Below are positions 61,006-64,000 of a DNA stretch of 64,000 bases, in pieces. How positions within the stretch are numbered: the stretch's first letter is position 1; each line of letters starts with the position of its first letter. This DNA is from Sinorhizobium psoraleae (GTDB lineage Bacteria; Pseudomonadota; Alphaproteobacteria; Rhizobiales; Rhizobiaceae), in NCBI RefSeq assembly GCF_013283645.1, contig NZ_JABEKV010000001.1, positions 1,795,026-1,859,025 of the forward strand. Reading direction: 5' to 3'. The notes beneath the pieces are model-generated. The model was not told the DNA's origin, made no database searches, and worked only from the letters and a program-made list of their open reading frames with translations. The translations under genes were made by a program, and so were the position numbers.

Positions 61006-63726
61006 ATGGTACCGCATGGTTCAAAAACGCCAGTCGAACGTCAGGAACCCGAGGAACTCGGCTACAGACTGCACCAGCAGTCTGTCCTTTCGGAATTTGG
61101 GCAGAGCGCCCTTGAGGTCCCTACGCTCGACGCCCTCCTGGGCGAAGCAGTCCGGCTGTGCGCTGAGGGCATGCGCGCCCGCTGCTGCAAGGCGATGGAG
61201 TACCTCGCCGATCAAGGTCTCCTCCTGGTCAGGGCGGGAGTGGGATGGAAGCCCGGCGTGGTGGGTCACACCACCCTCGAAACAGGCCTCGACACCCCCG
61301 CCGGATTGGCGTTTCAAACAGGCCGTCCCGTCCTTTCTAACAACCTCGATGTAGAGCGCAGATTCCGCGTGCCCAAGCTTCTCGTCGAGCATGGGATCAA
61401 GCGGCTCTTGAACGTACCAGTTCCCCTCTCCAAGGGGCGCGCGTGGGGCGTGCTTGCCGCCGACAGTCCCGACGATGGCGCGTTCGACGATGTCGATGGC
61501 GAATTCATGGAGGGCATGGCCAGCCTGCTGGGCGTCGCCATCCAGGGCAGGCTCACCCAGCAGAAGCTGGAGCAGCATGCGGCTCTATTGCGGTTGTCTC
61601 ACGACGCGATCATCGTATGGACGGCTGCCCACGGTATCGAACTCTGGAGCGAGGGCGCCACTCACCTTTATGGTTTCACGGCGAGAGAAGCCCTGGGCCG
61701 GTCGCCGGCCAAGCTGATCGAGCCCGTCTATCCGGCGCAGTGGGCGGACGTGGAGAGGGAGCTCAAATCACGCGGCGGCTGGGAAGGGGAGGTTCGGCAA
61801 AGCTGCAAGGACGGGCACGAGGTGATTGTACTCAGCCGCCTGCAGCTGGTGAGGGGGCCAGGCCGAGAGGAACGGCTGCTGGAGGTCAATCGGGATATCA
61901 GCCCGCGCAAGCGCGTGGAAGCGGCGCTGCGTGCCAGCGAGGAGCGGTTCCGTACGCTCTACGAAGCCCAGCAGACGGCGCATCTGATATTGTCGCCCGA
62001 TCTGATCATCGAGAACGCGTCGCCGGCCTATCTCGAAGCCACCATGAAACGCCGCGAGGAGCTGATCGGCAAGCACCTGTTCGAGGCATTCCCGGACAAC
62101 ACAGACGACCCCGGGGCGACCGGCGTGCGCAATCTTCGCGCTTCCCTAAACCGCGTGCTGGAGAACCGCGCTCCCGATAGGATGCCGGTGCAGAAGTACG
62201 ATATCCGGCAGCCTTCCGGCGTATTCGAGGCTCGCTGGTGGGCACCGCTCAACGTGCCGGTGTTCAGCGATGAGGGCAGGGTGCGGCACATCATCCATCA
62301 GGTAGAGGACGTCACGGCCGAGATGATCGAGCGGCAGAAGGCGGCTGAGGCGAAGGCTGGCGAGGCCCGGCTGCGGGAGCTCGCGGACACCATCCCGGGG
62401 CTCGTTTTCGAGACCGATCCCGAAGGGCGCAACACCTACGTCAACGAACAGTACCGCGCCTATACGGGTCTCCCACTTGACGCCCTGCTTGGCGAGCGCT
62501 GGCGCGAGGTGGTTCACCCGGACGACCGCGGCCGTGTGGCCGCCGCGTGGCGCGAAGCGGCCCACAGCTCGCAGCCGTTGGAGATGGAGGCCCGAATACG
62601 ACGGGCCGACGGCGCCTGGCGCTGGTTTATGTTTCGTGTTTCGGGCATCCGCGACGATGATGGGCGCGGCAAGAAGGGGATCGGTGTGTGCATCGATATC
62701 GACGACGCCAAGAGGGCCCAGGAACTGCTGCGCGAGAGCGAACAGCAGTTCCGAAACCTAGCCGAATCCCTGCCGCAGCTTACGTGGATGGCAGATGGCA
62801 GAGGGTGGATCTATTGGTATAATCGCCGGTGGTTCGAGTACACCGGCACTACTCTCGAGGAGATGCAGGGGTGGGGATGGCGCGCCGTCCACCATCCCGA
62901 TTACGTGGACGGCGTCGTCGAGCGCATCCAACGAGCCTGGAACACCGGCGAGCCCTGGGAGGACAGTTTCCCACTGCGCGGGGCGGACGGGCACTACAGA
63001 TGGTTCCTGTCGCGGGCGCTGCCGATGAAAGATTCGGAAGGCCGCGTGATCCGATGGTTCGGAACCAACACGGACATCACAGAGAAACAGAGGCTCGAGG
63101 ACCTCCAGAAGACGCTGATCCACGAAATCAGCCATCGGGTAAAGAACAGCCTGGCACTGGTCTCGAGCCTCCTTAACCTGCAGGCCAGAACACTAGAGGG
63201 CACTCCCCGCAAGGCACTGGCGGAGGCCGCCTCGCGGGTGCACTCGGTTGCCGGGGTCCACGACCAACTGTCGCTCCAGGAGAACGCCCGGGAGGTCGAT
63301 CTCGGCCCCTTCATCCAGAATCTCGCCGGGGCGATAGCGACGTCGGCGCCCCGGCACACCACGGCCGTAGAAGCCGAGTCGGGCACGGTTTCAGCGGATC
63401 TTGCCATTCCCATCGGTCTTCTGCTGAACGAGCTCCTCACCAACGCCTACAAGTACGCCTATCCTGAGGATGTCGGGGGCGAGGTCCGGGTGAAGGGTAC
63501 ACTGACCGGAGAAGATCGATACCGCCTCGAGGTGGCCGACTTCGGGCGGGGCCTACCGGCCGGTTTTGCTTTCACCAAGGCCGGAGGCAGTCTCGGATCG
63601 CGCGTAATCACCAGCTTGGCGACGCAGCTGAACGGCGAACTCACGGCCGATTCCACCCACCCGGGTGCGCGGTTCACCTTGACGTTTCCCCTGAGGCGCA
63701 ACGGTGAGAAATCGCCGACGCGGTGA
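61006..63726 (+). CDS. Multi-PAS sensor histidine kinase (HisKA_2 type)
   Basis: The 906-residue protein has no evident membrane helices. Its order is GAF (about 40-185), four PAS/PAC modules (about 195-310, 320-440, 455-570, 580-700) and a HisKA_2 core with phospho-accepting H706 in IHEISHRVKNSLALVSSLLN and an ATPase domain with LLNELLTNAYKYAYPED. Such soluble kinases are common in Rhizobiales, often feeding the PhyR/EcfG general stress response. The PAS segments lack an obvious LOV cysteine or phytochrome domain, so the signals are unknown. No response regulator is in the window. Confidence 0.93.
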   Translation: MVPHGSKTPVERQEPEELGYRLHQQSVLSEFGQSALEVPTLDALLGEAVRLCAEGMRARCCKAMEYLADQGLLLVRAGVGWKPGVVGHTTLETGLDTPAGLAFQTGRPVLSNNLDVERRFRVPKLLVEHGIKRLLNVPVPLSKGRAWGVLAADSPDDGAFDDVDGEFMEGMASLLGVAIQGRLTQQKLEQHAALLRLSHDAIIVWTAAHGIELWSEGATHLYGFTAREALGRSPAKLIEPVYPAQWADVERELKSRGGWEGEVRQSCKDGHEVIVLSRLQLVRGPGREERLLEVNRDISPRKRVEAALRASEERFRTLYEAQQTAHLILSPDLIIENASPAYLEATMKRREELIGKHLFEAFPDNTDDPGATGVRNLRASLNRVLENRAPDRMPVQKYDIRQPSGVFEARWWAPLNVPVFSDEGRVRHIIHQVEDVTAEMIERQKAAEAKAGEARLRELADTIPGLVFETDPEGRNTYVNEQYRAYTGLPLDALLGERWREVVHPDDRGRVAAAWREAAHSSQPLEMEARIRRADGAWRWFMFRVSGIRDDDGRGKKGIGVCIDIDDAKRAQELLRESEQQFRNLAESLPQLTWMADGRGWIYWYNRRWFEYTGTTLEEMQGWGWRAVHHPDYVDGVVERIQRAWNTGEPWEDSFPLRGADGHYRWFLSRALPMKDSEGRVIRWFGTNTDITEKQRLEDLQKTLIHEISHRVKNSLALVSSLLNLQARTLEGTPRKALAEAASRVHSVAGVHDQLSLQENAREVDLGPFIQNLAGAIATSAPRHTTAVEAESGTVSADLAIPIGLLLNELLTNAYKYAYPEDVGGEVRVKGTLTGEDRYRLEVADFGRGLPAGFAFTKAGGSLGSRVITSLATQLNGELTADSTHPGARFTLTFPLRRNGEKSPTR

Positions 63727-63958
63727 TTTCGCAGTTTTGGTCCGAGCGGTAACCTTTGCGTTGCGCACGCGAATGTCTGCTTTCGAGCCCTGCGGAGGGG
63801 CTTCTCACGACTGTATGGGGCGCAAACCGGTCGTTGTTGGGCCACGAGTTCAAGGACCGGAATCCACCCGATGCGGACCGTAGCATCCTGAGGTGCCAGG
63901 TCCGCTTCGGGCCAGCACCGGAATTCCCTGTGCAATCGACGCATGGTAAGCGGTGTTC

Positions 63959-64000
63959 TCAGGCCACGGGCTTGGTTTCTGGCTTGTCGGCGTAGGTCCA
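63959..64000 (-). CDS. Possible 3' end of a gene running off the window
   Basis: On the minus strand the last 14 codons read WTYADKPETKPVA and a TGA at 63959-63961. The composition looks like a protein C-terminus, but 13 residues cannot be assigned. 63727-63958 holds nothing else recognised. Confidence 0.25.
   Translation of the reverse strand, partial: WTYADKPETKPVA

Overview
The window looks like accessory DNA from an alphaproteobacterium of the Rhizobiales, most likely Rhizobiaceae (Sinorhizobium/Ensifer, Rhizobium or Shinella type). This rests on high GC coding sequence, dense interspersed palindromic repeats of rhizobial type, HWE-type sensor kinases, class III cyclases fused to TPR or membrane domains, and small families such as DUF6494, DUF2277 and DUF6130. 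No rRNA, tRNA, CRISPR, replication genes or recognisable transposase were seen. The mix of stand-alone enzymes with their own LysR, TetR or AraC regulators suggests a chromid, megaplasmid or chromosomal accessory region; that is inference.

Layout. 0-3 kb: RidA protein, LysR regulator, D-Ala-D-Ala ligase. 3-7 kb: a compact minus-strand copper operon (multicopper oxidase, DUF411 protein, a 41-residue membrane protein, cytochrome c, SCO1/SenC), preceded by a Met/His-rich exported protein. 7-26 kb: enzyme/regulator pairs, P-loop kinases, an O-methyltransferase, a membrane-linked cyclase, an aminoglycoside-nucleotidyltransferase-like protein, an isochorismatase, a C45 acyltransferase, a DUF6130 protein, SDR, VOC, cupin and deaminase genes. 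26-27 kb: a transposase-less mobile cassette inserted into a small membrane-protein gene. 27-39 kb: cyclase-TolB-TPR protein, alpha-carbonic anhydrase, NhaA with a structured leader, a 261-bp direct duplication of the nhaA 5' region around an AT-richer gene, a GlxA-type regulator with a divergent membrane protein, MscS channel, and small conserved genes. 38-44 kb: Crp/Fnr regulator, HWE kinase, sulfotransferase, GreA-like factor. 44-53 kb: TetR/RidA module with a long palindromic operator, class C beta-lactamase-like protein, HIT protein, MFS/TetR pair, amidase, monooxygenase-like protein and a second DUF6130 gene; the amidase and the second DUF6130 gene share a 39-bp upstream motif. 53-64 kb: DnaB-like ATPase, RTX protein, anchored alpha/beta hydrolase, flavoprotein, the second copy of the mobile cassette, SDR, and a large multi-PAS HisKA_2 kinase.

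The most unusual structure is a pair of cassettes (26173-26987 and 58870-59550). Each has 26-bp perfect terminal inverted repeats and an 8-bp target duplication (perfect in one copy, 7/8 in the other) and encodes only a conserved, unrecognised membrane protein. Removing copy 1 together with one target repeat restores an uninterrupted reading frame. The cassettes behave like mobile insertion cassettes that use a transposase in trans and carry an unknown membrane protein.
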